A stretch of DNA of 64,000 nucleotides from an uncultured Ruminococcus sp. (GTDB lineage Bacteria > Bacillota > Clostridia > Oscillospirales > Ruminococcaceae). Each line of letters opens with the position of its first letter. Position 1 is the stretch's first letter. A program made the position numbers and the translations under genes. The notes beneath the pieces are model-generated. The model was not told the origin of the DNA. It did not search any database and worked only from the letters and a program-made list of their open reading frames with translations. This document shows, in pieces, positions 44,024 through 52,985 of this stretch. Location: the NCBI GenBank assembly GCA_947178575.1, contig CAMWYX010000003.1, forward strand, positions 1 to 64,000. Reading direction: 5' to 3'.

Positions 44024-44692
44024 ATGGATGAAAACAAAAGAATTGTAATCGAAAAGAGAATAAACAGAACAGGAGAGAATCTCCGGAAGAATAATATGGA
44101 GTTCTATTATGCTCCTACCAGTGCAGAAGTAAAGGATATTGTAAAATCTCTGCTCAAAGAGGGAGATACTATTACTCACGGCGGTTCTGTTTCCATGAAA
44201 GAATGTGGCATTTCAGAGCTTATCAGTTCGCCGGAATATAATTACATGGACAGAACAAAAGTTCCGCCGGAAGAAATCAAGGATTTCTACAGAAAATCTT
44301 TCTTTGCAGATGTCTATATTTCGAGTGCAAATGCAATTACAGAGGACGGCGTGCTGTACAACGTTGACGGAAACAGCAACAGAATCGCCGCTATTGCATA
44401 CGGCCCTGAAAGCGTTATCATAATTGCAGGATATAATAAAATTGTTAAAAATCTTGAGGAAGCTGAAATCAGAGTAAAGACAGAAGCAGCTCCGCCGAAC
44501 TGCGTCCGCCTGAACTGTAAGACATACTGTGCCGAAACAGGCGAATGTGTATCGCTTTCAAAATCCGGCAGACAGATTCCGGACGGCTGTTCAGGAGACG
44601 GACGCATATGCTGTAATTATCTTATTTCGGCACAGCAGAGACACAAGGGTAGAATCAAGGTTATCATTGTCGGAGAAGAACTGGGATATTAA
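44024..44692 (+). CDS. LUD-domain protein (LutC/YkgG-like)
   Basis: This 222-residue protein has a LUD domain, seen in LutB/LutC lactate-utilisation proteins: DTITHGGSVSMKE, ANAITEDGVLYNVDG and RIAAIAYGPESVIIIAG. A Cys-rich patch near the C-terminus (CKTYCAETGECV) could bind a cluster or metal. LutA and LutB partners are not adjacent, so a lactate role is not supported by context. AAGGAG precedes the ATG. Confidence 0.85.
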   Translation: MDENKRIVIEKRINRTGENLRKNNMEFYYAPTSAEVKDIVKSLLKEGDTITHGGSVSMKECGISELISSPEYNYMDRTKVPPEEIKDFYRKSFFADVYISSANAITEDGVLYNVDGNSNRIAAIAYGPESVIIIAGYNKIVKNLEEAEIRVKTEAAPPNCVRLNCKTYCAETGECVSLSKSGRQIPDGCSGDGRICCNYLISAQQRHKGRIKVIIVGEELGY

Positions 44693-44742
44693 TTGAGTTA
44701 GTATAGTATAACTTTGATTCCGGTTTTATTTATAAAAAATGC

Positions 44743-44771
44743 TTGATTAAAATAAGCAGATGTTGTATAAT
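44743..44771 (+). promoter_or_regulatory. Promoter of the GGGtGRT operon
   Basis: TTGATT (44743-44748) and TATAAT (44766-44771) are 17 nt apart. Confidence 0.7.
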
Positions 44772-44782
44772 ATTATTGTATG

Positions 44783-44802
44783 TGGAACGGATTTACGTTC
44801 CA
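44783..44802 (+). promoter_or_regulatory. 5'-terminal hairpin of the GGGtGRT operon mRNA
   Basis: TGGAACG pairs with CGTTCCA around a 6-nt loop, a few nt after the predicted start of transcription. Confidence 0.4.
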
Positions 44803-44826
44803 AATATCTGAAAGGAGTATTGAAAA

Positions 44827-45519
44827 ATGATTTATTCTCACGAAGTTGAAACAATGTGCCCTATCGCTCAGGGCGTTGCTCACGGTGCAGCTCCGATTCC
44901 GGAGGAGGCAAAATGGGTAAAGGCTAAGGAAATCAAGGATATTTCCGGTTTCACTCATGGTATCGGCTGGTGCGCACCTCAGCAGGGTACTTGTAAACTT
45001 ACTCTCAATGTCAAGGAGGGCGTTATTCAGGAAGCTCTCGTTGAGACTATCGGCTGTTCCGGTATGACACATTCGGCAGCTATGGCAGCAGAAATTCTCC
45101 CGGGCAGAACTATCCTCGAAGCTCTTAACACAGACCTCGTATGCGATGCTATCAACACAGCTATGAGAGAACTTTTCCTCCAGATAGTTTACGGACGTTC
45201 ACAGTCTGCTTTCTCTGAGGGCGGTCTCGTTGTAGGTGCAGGTCTTGAAGACCTCGGAAAAGGTCTCCGTTCACAGGTTGGTACAATGTACGGAACTCTT
45301 GCAAAAGGCCCTCGTTATCTCGAAATGACAGACGGCTATGTTACCGGTATTGCACTTAACGAAGAAAACGAAATAATCGGCTATAAGTTCGTAAACTTCG
45401 GCAAGATGATGGACTTCATCAAGGCAGGCGACGACGCAAATACTGCTTTTGAGAAGGCTCAGGGTCAGTACGGCAGAGTTGCTGATGCAGTTAAGATTGT
45501 TGACCCCAGAAAAGAATAA
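44827..45519 (+). CDS. NifU/IscU-like scaffold protein paired with GGGtGRT
   Basis: This 230-residue protein contains an IscU/NifU-like segment (ETIGCSGMTHSAAMAAEILPG, about residues 78-98, then TILEALN). Further Cys sit in ETMCPIAQG, GWCAPQQGTC and LVCDAI. The family is annotated as iron-sulfur assembly scaffold in many anaerobes and is regularly found beside GGGtGRT genes. Codon use is strongly biased to a small set of codons, suggesting high expression. It is 14 nt ahead of its partner. Confidence 0.8.
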   Translation: MIYSHEVETMCPIAQGVAHGAAPIPEEAKWVKAKEIKDISGFTHGIGWCAPQQGTCKLTLNVKEGVIQEALVETIGCSGMTHSAAMAAEILPGRTILEALNTDLVCDAINTAMRELFLQIVYGRSQSAFSEGGLVVGAGLEDLGKGLRSQVGTMYGTLAKGPRYLEMTDGYVTGIALNEENEIIGYKFVNFGKMMDFIKAGDDANTAFEKAQGQYGRVADAVKIVDPRKE

Positions 45520-45533
45520 GGAGGATATACAAA

Positions 45534-46532
45534 ATGGCTTTATTTGAATCATACGAGAGACGTGAAAAGCAGATTCTTGATGTAATCAAGGCTTACGGAA
45601 TCGATACTATCGAACAGTGTGCTGATGTCTGCAAAGAAAAAGGTCTCGATATTTATAAGCTCGTTGAGGGCATTCAGCCTATCTGTTTTGAAAATGCAAA
45701 ATGGGCTTACACTGTAGGCTGTGCTATCGCTATCAAGAAGGGCTGTACAAGAGCTGCTGACGCTGCTGCTGCTATCGGCGAAGGACTTCAGGCTTTCTGT
45801 ATTCCGGGTTCTGTAGCAGACCAGAGAAAAGTTGGTCTTGGTCACGGAAATCTTGGAAAAATGCTCCTTGAAGAAGAAACAGAATGTTTCGCATTCCTTG
45901 CAGGTCACGAATCATTTGCAGCTGCTGAGGGTGCTATCGGTATCGCTGAAAAGGCAAACAAGGTACGTCAGAAGCCTCTCCGTGTTATTCTTAACGGTCT
46001 CGGAAAGGACGCCGCTCAGATTATTGCAAGAATCAACGGCTTTACATATGTTGAAACAGAAATGGATTACCATACAGGCGAAGTAAAAGAAGTATTCCGC
46101 AAGGCATATTCAGAAGGTCTCCGTTCTAAGGTAAACTGCTATGGTGCAAATGATGTTACAGAGGGCGTTGCTATCATGTGGAAAGAAAATGTTGATGTTT
46201 CTATCACAGGAAACTCCACTAACCCGACACGTTTCCAGCACCCCGTTGCAGGAACTTATAAGAAAGAGCGTACAGATGCCGGCAAGAAGTATTTCTCAGT
46301 AGCTTCAGGCGGCGGTACAGGACGTACACTTCACCCTGACAATATGGCAGCAGGTCCTGCTTCATACGGTATGACAGATACTATGGGACGTATGCACTCA
46401 GACGCACAGTTTGCAGGTTCTTCATCAGTTCCGGCACACGTTGAGATGATGGGTCTTATCGGTATGGGTAATAACCCGATGGTAGGTGCTACAGTAGCTT
46501 GCGCAGTTGCTGTTGAGGAAGCTATGAAGTAA
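45534..46532 (+). CDS. GGGtGRT family protein
   Basis: This 332-residue protein carries the family's namesake SGGGTGRTLHPDNMAAGPAS near residues 258-277, followed by YGMTDTMGRMHSDAQFAG. The function is unknown; the family occurs in anaerobic Firmicutes and some other anaerobes. Gly-rich and nucleotide-like motifs hint at a ligand-binding site, but no reaction is assigned. AAGGAGG lies before the ATG. A strong terminator ends the operon. Confidence 0.92.
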   Translation: MALFESYERREKQILDVIKAYGIDTIEQCADVCKEKGLDIYKLVEGIQPICFENAKWAYTVGCAIAIKKGCTRAADAAAAIGEGLQAFCIPGSVADQRKVGLGHGNLGKMLLEEETECFAFLAGHESFAAAEGAIGIAEKANKVRQKPLRVILNGLGKDAAQIIARINGFTYVETEMDYHTGEVKEVFRKAYSEGLRSKVNCYGANDVTEGVAIMWKENVDVSITGNSTNPTRFQHPVAGTYKKERTDAGKKYFSVASGGGTGRTLHPDNMAAGPASYGMTDTMGRMHSDAQFAGSSSVPAHVEMMGLIGMGNNPMVGATVACAVAVEEAMK

Positions 46533-46549
46533 GATTTATATAATAATTA

Positions 46550-46583
46550 ATCCCCTGAATTACGCATTCAGGGGATTTTTTTG
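46550..46583 (+). terminator. Terminator of the GGGtGRT operon
   Basis: ATCCCCTGAAT pairs with ATTCAGGGGAT around TACGC, followed by T7. Confidence 0.92.
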
Positions 46584-46624
46584 AACTGTAAGAAACAATC
46601 TGTTTTAATTATAGTGTTCTGTTA

Positions 46625-46924
46625 TCATAGTTTATTTTTCTGTTTCAGTCTGTCAAAAACGATATTATATCCGTCGCTTCCGTCCTGCAATGAACGGTTC
46701 ACACGGCTGATAGTAGCGGTACTTGCGCCGGTTTCGGAGACGATGCTGTTATATACACGATGTTCATCTAACAGACGTGCAACGTGAAAACGCTGTGCAA
46801 ATGATTTGAGTTCGATTGTAGTGCATAGGTCTGTAAAGAACTTGTAGCAGTCATCAACGGTTTCGAGGGTGAGGACGGCTTCAAAGAGCATATCCATATT
46901 TTCTGATTTTATTTTATCATTCAT
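46625..46924 (-). CDS. YerC/YecD family TrpR-like DNA-binding protein
   Basis: This 99-residue all-helical protein of the TrpR/YerC superfamily has the typical YKFFTDLCTTIELKSFAQR segment and the helix-turn-helix ETGASTATISRVNRSLQ. YerC proteins are small regulators whose targets are mostly unknown. The gene is alone on the minus strand, between the GGGtGRT terminator and rnpB. Confidence 0.9.
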   Translation of the reverse strand: MNDKIKSENMDMLFEAVLTLETVDDCYKFFTDLCTTIELKSFAQRFHVARLLDEHRVYNSIVSETGASTATISRVNRSLQDGSDGYNIVFDRLKQKNKL

Positions 46925-47004
46925 CTGATTAACTCCAGTCTGCTCATGTGAGCGAATATTTTCATATATTATTTTAGCACAATAATGTGTGAAAGTAAAG
47001 TGAA

Positions 47005-47041
47005 TTTGAAAAAAATAAAGAGGAAAGAAGAATCTTTCCTC
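47005..47041 (-). terminator. Terminator of rnpB
   Basis: GAGGAAAGA and TCTTTCCTC form a 9-bp stem with a 4-nt loop; TTTATTTTTTTC follows on the minus strand. Confidence 0.85.
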
Positions 47042-47047
47042 GTTAAG

Positions 47048-47395
47048 ATGACCAGACCGATAAGCCGGGTTCTGTCGGGTGCGGCAATTTATCTACACTT
47101 ATCGTTGCCGATAAGTTCAAGCCGTCATTACTGAATATCCGCCGAGCAGACGTTAAGATATTCAGCACCAATAGACGTTGCATCGGATAGGGTTTACATG
47201 GCAGTGCAGTCTCCTGCACTCCGGTGAGCTTTTACCTCGCCTTTCCACCTTTACCTGAAGATATATCAGGAAGTTTATTTCTGTTGCACTTGCCCTAAGG
47301 TCGCCCTCGGCTGTCGTTAACAGCTATCCTGCTCTGTGATGCCCGGACTTTCCTCATAAACATAAAACGTTTCCGCTGCCGCATAGTCTGCTCAC
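47048..47395 (-). ncRNA. rnpB: RNase P RNA
   Basis: The minus strand shows the conserved 5' element GAGGAAAGTCCGGGC and the 3' element ACAGAACCCGGCTTAT of bacterial RNase P RNA. CCTAAGG-like and CACTGCCATG-type segments lie between them. The ends can pair into P1 (GAGCAGAC with GTCTGGTC, one mismatch). The predicted promoter places the 5' end at 47395. Length is about 348 nt. It processes the 5' leader of tRNAs as the catalytic subunit of RNase P. Confidence 0.95.
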
Positions 47396-47401
47396 GGTGA
47401 T

Positions 47402-47430
47402 ATTGTAACATAAAAAATCAAATTTGTCAA
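47402..47430 (-). promoter_or_regulatory. Promoter of rnpB
   Basis: TTGACA (47425-47430) and TACAAT (47402-47407) on the minus strand are 17 nt apart, 7 nt before the RNA 5' end. Confidence 0.8.
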
Positions 47431-47513
47431 GTGAATCATTAAGATTTTATGGAAATAAATTTCCGATACATAATTTTTTATTCAAATATTAAGTATAAAA
47501 AATAATATTTAAT

Positions 47514-48302
47514 CTAAATCAGATTGAAATGCCGGAGAGCATTATATATACCGTCTTCGTGCAGAGGAGCTGTTATGTATGATACATAGGGATAAATAGA
47601 TTCCGCACCTCCCATGGCGATACTGTTCGGAACAGCAGTAAGCATAGGGAGGTCATTGGCACTGTCTCCTATGGCGTAGGCGTTTTCAAGCGGAATATCA
47701 AGTTTTTCAAGAATCAGATTTATTGCGGTAGCTTTGGAAAATCCTTTCGGTACATTTTCATAGAATCCGTGACCACGGTCGATAATGTCAAAATTTTTAC
47801 CGGTTTCACGGAGGAAAAGTTCAAAATTGCAGTTTTCATTTTTCCATACCACGAATTTGTCAAACATGAAATTTTCGTCCTCGACACGCCGGCTTATATC
47901 TATGCCGGATTCAACGAAATTTTTCAGGAAATCTTCAAGCTGAGCGTTTACGGGAGCAAGATTATCAAAGAAATATCCGTCCTTATGCTCATATACCGGA
48001 GTAACACCGCATTTCCGCATAAGACGGGCAGTTTCACGGCAGAAATCCTGTTCAAGTCTGTTGTACAGCAGAATATCGCCGTTGTATTCAATATAAGTTC
48101 CGCACCCGCATATAATCCCGTCGAAACCGAGGGAACGGACATTTTTATTTACGTTGAATGCAGTTCTTCCGGTATTTATAAAAGTAACACAGCCGTTTTT
48201 CCTTGCGAGTGATATTGCGGTTCGGGTGCTTTCCGGAATAGTCATAAGTCCGTCTTCAGAAACAAGAGTACCGTCAATATCAAAAAATATAACAGATTTC
48301 AC
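47514..48302 (-). CDS. HAD-superfamily phosphatase (Cof type)
   Basis: This 262-residue Cof/IIB HAD hydrolase has motif I FFDIDGTLV, motif II FINTGRT, a cap domain, and motif IV IGDSANDLPML. Members dephosphorylate sugar phosphates, FMN/PLP or similar small metabolites; the substrate cannot be predicted. The start is GTG at 48302, with AAAGG upstream at a long spacing. Confidence 0.88.
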   Translation of the reverse strand: MKSVIFFDIDGTLVSEDGLMTIPESTRTAISLARKNGCVTFINTGRTAFNVNKNVRSLGFDGIICGCGTYIEYNGDILLYNRLEQDFCRETARLMRKCGVTPVYEHKDGYFFDNLAPVNAQLEDFLKNFVESGIDISRRVEDENFMFDKFVVWKNENCNFELFLRETGKNFDIIDRGHGFYENVPKGFSKATAINLILEKLDIPLENAYAIGDSANDLPMLTAVPNSIAMGGAESIYPYVSYITAPLHEDGIYNALRHFNLI

Positions 48303-48426
48303 AAAATCAACCAGCCTTTCAGAAAAAATTTACAATGTGTACGGCTTATTTATTATAACATAATATACAGCAGTTGTCAAAGAGAGAAAAAAATATAGTT
48401 TCGTGAAAAGTTGATGAATAAAATGC

Positions 48427-48455
48427 TTGCTTTTTTTTATGAAATATAGTATAAT
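48427..48455 (+). promoter_or_regulatory. Promoter of lon-engB
   Basis: TTGCTT (48427-48432) and TATAAT (48450-48455) are 17 nt apart. No CIRCE or CtsR-like heptad repeat was seen nearby. Confidence 0.65.
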
Positions 48456-48545
48456 GTAATATAGCCGTTATTATCGTTTTTTAACCCGGCGATTTTGCGG
48501 TATTCATTCACACAAACGATAACCATAAAAAGTGGAGAATATCAT

Positions 48546-50915
48546 ATGGAACAGACTATCAAAAGCAGTAAGAACACAGAAAACGGCAATACCTTTTACG
48601 CTATTGCCATGAGAGGTCTTGTTGCATTCCCGAAAATGGTAATGCACTTCGATGTATCAAGAGATAAGACAGTTGAGGCCGTCGAGAGGGCAGTCAAGGA
48701 AAATGAAAAAATTTTCCTCGTTGCACAGCGTGAGATATGTGTCGAGAATCCGAAAGCGTCCGACCTGTATAAAGTAGGTGTGGTTGCGGAAATAAAACAG
48801 GTTCTCAGACTTCCGGATAATGTCATGAAAATAATCGTTGAGGGAGTTTACAGGGCTAATCTTGTACATCTTATTGATGACGGAGAAGTTCTGCGTGCCG
48901 AAGTAAAACGTACGGCTACATATTCACGGGGCAAAGTTGACAAGATAGAAGCAGAAGCTCTTATGCGTTCTGTAAAAGACGTTTTTGAACGCTATATGTC
49001 TTTCTTTCCTCGTGTACCAGATGAACTTCTTTCATCAGTTGTCACACAGAACGACCCGGTAAGACTTTTTGAATCTGTAGCTTTCAATGTCAATATTAAC
49101 TACAAGGACAAGCAGATGCTTCTTGAAGAATCAGGCGTACTGAGCAAACTTTCAATACTTTATTCAAGCCTTACTTCTGAAGTTGAAATACTGGAACTTG
49201 AAAATCTTATAAATGAACAGACAAAAAAGAGCATTGACAAGGGACAGAAAGAATACTATCTCCGTGAACAGATGCGTATTATTCAGGAACAGCTCGGCGA
49301 GGACGATGCGGAAGAAGTTTTTAATATCACCAATCAGATAATGGAACTGAAAATCGATGAAAAAAGCCGGGATAAACTTCTTAAGGAAGCAGACCGGCTC
49401 GGAAAAATGCCTCCGGCATCGCAGGAAGCATTCGTTATAAAAAATTATCTTGATACCGTTCTTTCACTTCCGTGGGGAAAATATACAAAATCAAAACTTT
49501 CCATGGAAAAAGCGGAGGCGGTTCTTGATAAAGAACATTACGGTCTGAAAAAAGTAAAGGAACGTATACTGGAATTTTTAGCAGTTCATATGCTCAACCC
49601 CGATATAAAGGGACAGATAATATGTCTTGCAGGCCCTCCCGGTATCGGAAAGACTTCTATAGCGAGGTCGGTCGCCAAGGCTATGGGCAGAAAATATGTA
49701 CGTGTTTCGCTTGGCGGTGTAAGAGATGAGGCGGATATAAGAGGTCACAGAAAAACATATGTCGGAGCTATGCCGGGACGTATAATCACGGCTCTCCAGC
49801 AGGCAGGCTCGGCGAATCCGCTTATACTTTTCGATGAAATTGACAAGCTGTGCAGTGACATAAAGGGAGACCCGGCGTCTGCTATGCTCGAAGTCCTTGA
49901 CAGCGAGCAGAATAAGGATTTCCGTGACCATTTCCTTGAAGTGCCGTTTGATTTGAGCAAGGCGGTATTTATTACTACGGCAAATAATGTGGGCGATATT
50001 CCTGCTCCTCTTCTTGACCGTATGGAACTTATCGAACTTCCCAGCTATACCGCAGAAGAAAAATTCCATATAGCCAAGGAACATCTTCTCCCGAAACAGC
50101 TTAAAGAACACGGCTTGAAAGGAACACAGCTGAAAGTGCAGGACAATGCAATGCACGATATTATAGGATTCTACACCAAGGAAGCCGGAGTTCGTACTCT
50201 TGAACGCTGTATCGCATCGCTTTGCAGAAAGACAGCAAAGAAAATTGCCGACGGAACGGCAAAACGCATTACGGTAAAGGCTGAGGAAATTGAAAACTGG
50301 CTCGGTACAAGAAAATATACATCTGACCTCGTATCAAAGGAAAATCAGGTCGGTGTTGTAAACGGTCTTGCATGGACTTCGGTCGGCGGAGTTCTTATGC
50401 CTCTTGAAGTAATTATCCTTGAGGGAACAGGCAAGATTGAAGTTACTGGTTCTCTCGGCGATGTCATGAAGGAAAGTTCACGGATTGCCGTGAGTTACGT
50501 CAGAAGTCTTGGGGACAGATACGGCATTGACAAGGATTTCTATAAAAATAAAGATATGCACATTCATGCTCCGGAGGGTGCAGTTCCGAAAGACGGCCCG
50601 TCGGCAGGAGTTACAATGACTACGGCTGTAGTATCTGCATTGTCAGGCAGAAAAGTGCGTTCCGATACTGCAATGACCGGAGAAATAACTCTGCACGGAA
50701 AAGTCCTCCCGATAGGCGGACTCCGTGAAAAGACCATGGCTGCATATAAATCAGGAATAAAACGAGTTATTATTCCGATTGACAATAAGCCGGATTTGGA
50801 AGAAGTTGACGATTCCGTGAAAAATTCACTTGAATTTATATTTGCGGAAAATCTCGCAGATGTTCTTGAAAATGCCCTTGTTCCGGAGGAAAATCTCAAT
50901 GAAGCTGAATTATAA
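48546..50915 (+). CDS. lon: ATP-dependent protease Lon
   Basis: This protein of about 789 residues degrades misfolded and regulatory proteins in the cytoplasm. The N-terminal substrate domain (about 15-210) is followed by a coiled coil. The AAA+ module carries Walker A GPPGIGKTS and Walker B LILFDEIDKL. The C-terminal protease domain has catalytic Ser in DGPSAGVTM and Lys in the segment GGLREKTMAAYKSG. ATG 48546 has GGAGA upstream, 51 nt after the ORF-track start. engB overlaps its 3' end by 17 nt. Confidence 0.95.
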   Translation: MEQTIKSSKNTENGNTFYAIAMRGLVAFPKMVMHFDVSRDKTVEAVERAVKENEKIFLVAQREICVENPKASDLYKVGVVAEIKQVLRLPDNVMKIIVEGVYRANLVHLIDDGEVLRAEVKRTATYSRGKVDKIEAEALMRSVKDVFERYMSFFPRVPDELLSSVVTQNDPVRLFESVAFNVNINYKDKQMLLEESGVLSKLSILYSSLTSEVEILELENLINEQTKKSIDKGQKEYYLREQMRIIQEQLGEDDAEEVFNITNQIMELKIDEKSRDKLLKEADRLGKMPPASQEAFVIKNYLDTVLSLPWGKYTKSKLSMEKAEAVLDKEHYGLKKVKERILEFLAVHMLNPDIKGQIICLAGPPGIGKTSIARSVAKAMGRKYVRVSLGGVRDEADIRGHRKTYVGAMPGRIITALQQAGSANPLILFDEIDKLCSDIKGDPASAMLEVLDSEQNKDFRDHFLEVPFDLSKAVFITTANNVGDIPAPLLDRMELIELPSYTAEEKFHIAKEHLLPKQLKEHGLKGTQLKVQDNAMHDIIGFYTKEAGVRTLERCIASLCRKTAKKIADGTAKRITVKAEEIENWLGTRKYTSDLVSKENQVGVVNGLAWTSVGGVLMPLEVIILEGTGKIEVTGSLGDVMKESSRIAVSYVRSLGDRYGIDKDFYKNKDMHIHAPEGAVPKDGPSAGVTMTTAVVSALSGRKVRSDTAMTGEITLHGKVLPIGGLREKTMAAYKSGIKRVIIPIDNKPDLEEVDDSVKNSLEFIFAENLADVLENALVPEENLNEAEL

Positions 50916-51489
50916 TAAGGCAGAATATGTCGCCTCATACGGAACATTTTCGCAGATACCGGATTCCGACAGAATCGAAATAGCTTTTGCAGGTCATTCA
51001 AATGTGGGAAAATCAACGCTGATAAATAAACTTTTCAACCGCAAGAATCTTGCAAGAGTAAGCTCTGTACCAGGAAAAACAGCGACAATAAATTTTTACG
51101 GTCTGGAAAATATATATTTTGCAGACCTCCCCGGTTATGGATATGCAAAGGTTGCAAAATCCGAAAAAGAACGCTGGGCAGGTCTGATTGACGGCTATCT
51201 CGGCTCGGAAAGAAATATAAGGCTTGTATTTATGCTTGTTGATATGCGTCATGCTCCCACAAAGGACGACATAAAAATGATAGATTATCTTATTGACACG
51301 GAAATGCCCTTTGTACTGGTTCTGACGAAAGCTGACAAGCTGAAAAAAAATGAACGCATAAAGCGTATGGAAGCGTTCAGGACAGAAATACCATGTTTCG
51401 ATGATATGCACGTGATTCCGTTTTCCTCCATGACTTTCGAGGGCGTGGAGGAACTCCGGAACATAGTGGAAGAAATATGCGAGGATTAA
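50899..51489 (+). CDS. engB: Ribosome biogenesis GTPase EngB
   Basis: This 196-residue YihA/YsxC-type GTPase is needed for 50S assembly. GTP motifs are G1 GHSNVGKST, G3 DLPGYGYAKV and G4 TKADK. ATG 50899 lies inside the 3' end of lon with GGAGG upstream, so the ORF-track extension is not used. The lon-engB order is conserved in many Firmicutes. Confidence 0.95.
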   Translation: MKLNYNKAEYVASYGTFSQIPDSDRIEIAFAGHSNVGKSTLINKLFNRKNLARVSSVPGKTATINFYGLENIYFADLPGYGYAKVAKSEKERWAGLIDGYLGSERNIRLVFMLVDMRHAPTKDDIKMIDYLIDTEMPFVLVLTKADKLKKNERIKRMEAFRTEIPCFDDMHVIPFSSMTFEGVEELRNIVEEICED

Positions 51490-51529
51490 AAAATCATAAA
51501 AATCAGGAAAATCGGAAAGGAAGTAAAAT

Positions 51530-52828
51530 ATGCTTGTATCGGAGAATTTAAGCATAAACGAAAACGGAAATCTTGTAATCGGCGGTGCTGATACGGTCGA
51601 ACTCGCCGGAAAGTACGGAACTCCGCTTTATGTAATGGACGAACAGCTTGTCAGAAAAAACTGTCGCCGTTTCAATGAGAGTATAAAAAAATTCTACGGC
51701 GAAAAGGGTCGTGTGCATTATGCAAGCAAGGCACTTTCATGTATGGAAATGTGCCGTATTGTCGGAAGCGAGGGACTCGGTCTTGATGCCGTCTCCATAG
51801 GCGAACTCTATACCGCCGTAAAATCCGGATTTGATGCGTCAAAAATCGGATTCCACGGAAACAACAAGACAGATGCAGAACTTGAATACGCTGTCGGAAT
51901 CGGTGTGGGACATATCATAGTTGACAATATCAGCGAACTCCACAGACTTGAAAAAATCGCACAGGAAAAGGGAAAGAAACCGCATATCATGTTCCGGATA
52001 AAACCCGGAATAGATGCACATACTCACGATTTCGTGAAAACAGGTCAGATAGACAGTAAATTCGGATTCGCACTTGAAACAGGTGAAGCCTTTGAAGCAG
52101 TAAAAGAAGCCGTATCGTGCGAAAATGTCGAGCTTTACGGCGTACACTGTCATATCGGTTCACAGATTTTTGATATAGACCCATTCGAGGAAGCCGCTAA
52201 GGTAATGCTTGAATTTATCGCCAAAATCAAAAACGAACTGAATTATGAAATCAAGGGTCTTAATCTCGGCGGAGGATTCGGAATAAAATATCTTAATGAG
52301 CATGACCCTCAGCCGTTTGAAGTATTCATGGAACGTGTTGCCGGAGTTGTTTCCGCTGAATGTGAAAAGCTGAATATTTCCCGTCCTTTTATTTACATAG
52401 AACCCGGTCGCTCAATCGCCGCACCTGCCGGAATCACACTTTACACGGTCGGAGCTCGCAAGGAAATCCCGAATATCAGAACGTATGTTTCCGTTGACGG
52501 AAGCATGGCGGACAGTCCGAGATATATTCTTTATAAATCGGAGTATGAGGCAATCGTTGCAAACAAGGCGGACGAAGAACGTACAGAACGTGTTACAATC
52601 GCCGGAAAATGCTGTGAAAGCGGTGACTTAATCGGCGAGAATATGCCGTTACAGCACGCCGAAGCAGGAGATATAATCGCAGTCTGTGCGACAGGTGCGT
52701 ATAATTACTCAATGTCATCAAACTATAACAGACTCCAGAAGCCTGCCGTTGTGTTCGTGAACAACGGCGAATCAAGAATTGCTGTAAAACGTGAAACTCT
52801 TGACGATATTATCAGAAACGATATTTAA
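51530..52828 (+). CDS. lysA: Diaminopimelate decarboxylase
   Basis: This 432-residue PLP enzyme of the alanine racemase-like fold III converts meso-diaminopimelate to L-lysine. The PLP Lys is in HYASKALSC. GVHCHIGSQ, the phosphate-binding LGGGFG and EPGRSIAAPAG, and CCESGD at the dimer active site are present. GGAAAGGAAG precedes the ATG, 40 nt after engB. Confidence 0.94.
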   Translation: MLVSENLSINENGNLVIGGADTVELAGKYGTPLYVMDEQLVRKNCRRFNESIKKFYGEKGRVHYASKALSCMEMCRIVGSEGLGLDAVSIGELYTAVKSGFDASKIGFHGNNKTDAELEYAVGIGVGHIIVDNISELHRLEKIAQEKGKKPHIMFRIKPGIDAHTHDFVKTGQIDSKFGFALETGEAFEAVKEAVSCENVELYGVHCHIGSQIFDIDPFEEAAKVMLEFIAKIKNELNYEIKGLNLGGGFGIKYLNEHDPQPFEVFMERVAGVVSAECEKLNISRPFIYIEPGRSIAAPAGITLYTVGARKEIPNIRTYVSVDGSMADSPRYILYKSEYEAIVANKADEERTERVTIAGKCCESGDLIGENMPLQHAEAGDIIAVCATGAYNYSMSSNYNRLQKPAVVFVNNGESRIAVKRETLDDIIRNDI

Positions 52829-52843
52829 ATTAAATAATTTTGT

Positions 52844-52875
52844 AAAACAGTTCTGAGAAATCAGGGCTGTTTTAT
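52844..52875 (+). terminator. Terminator of the lon-engB-lysA unit
   Basis: AAAACAG and CTGTTTT pair, with CTGA/TCAG inside; a T-rich run follows. Confidence 0.65.
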
Positions 52876-52924
52876 TATGCTAACAAATATGAAAGTCATA
52901 ACTGATTTTTACATTGTTTATTTA

Positions 52925-52953
52925 TTGACAAACTTGCTGAAATGGTGTAAAAT
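52925..52953 (+). promoter_or_regulatory. Promoter of aconitase
   Basis: TTGACA (52925-52930) and TAAAAT (52948-52953) are 17 nt apart. Confidence 0.7.
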
Positions 52954-52985
52954 ATAAGTATCAAAACCGAAAGGAATGATTTTAA

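Noticed and set aside
49578-50156. 192-residue minus ORF inside lon
   Set aside because: It is antisense to the AAA+ domain of lon and resembles no family.
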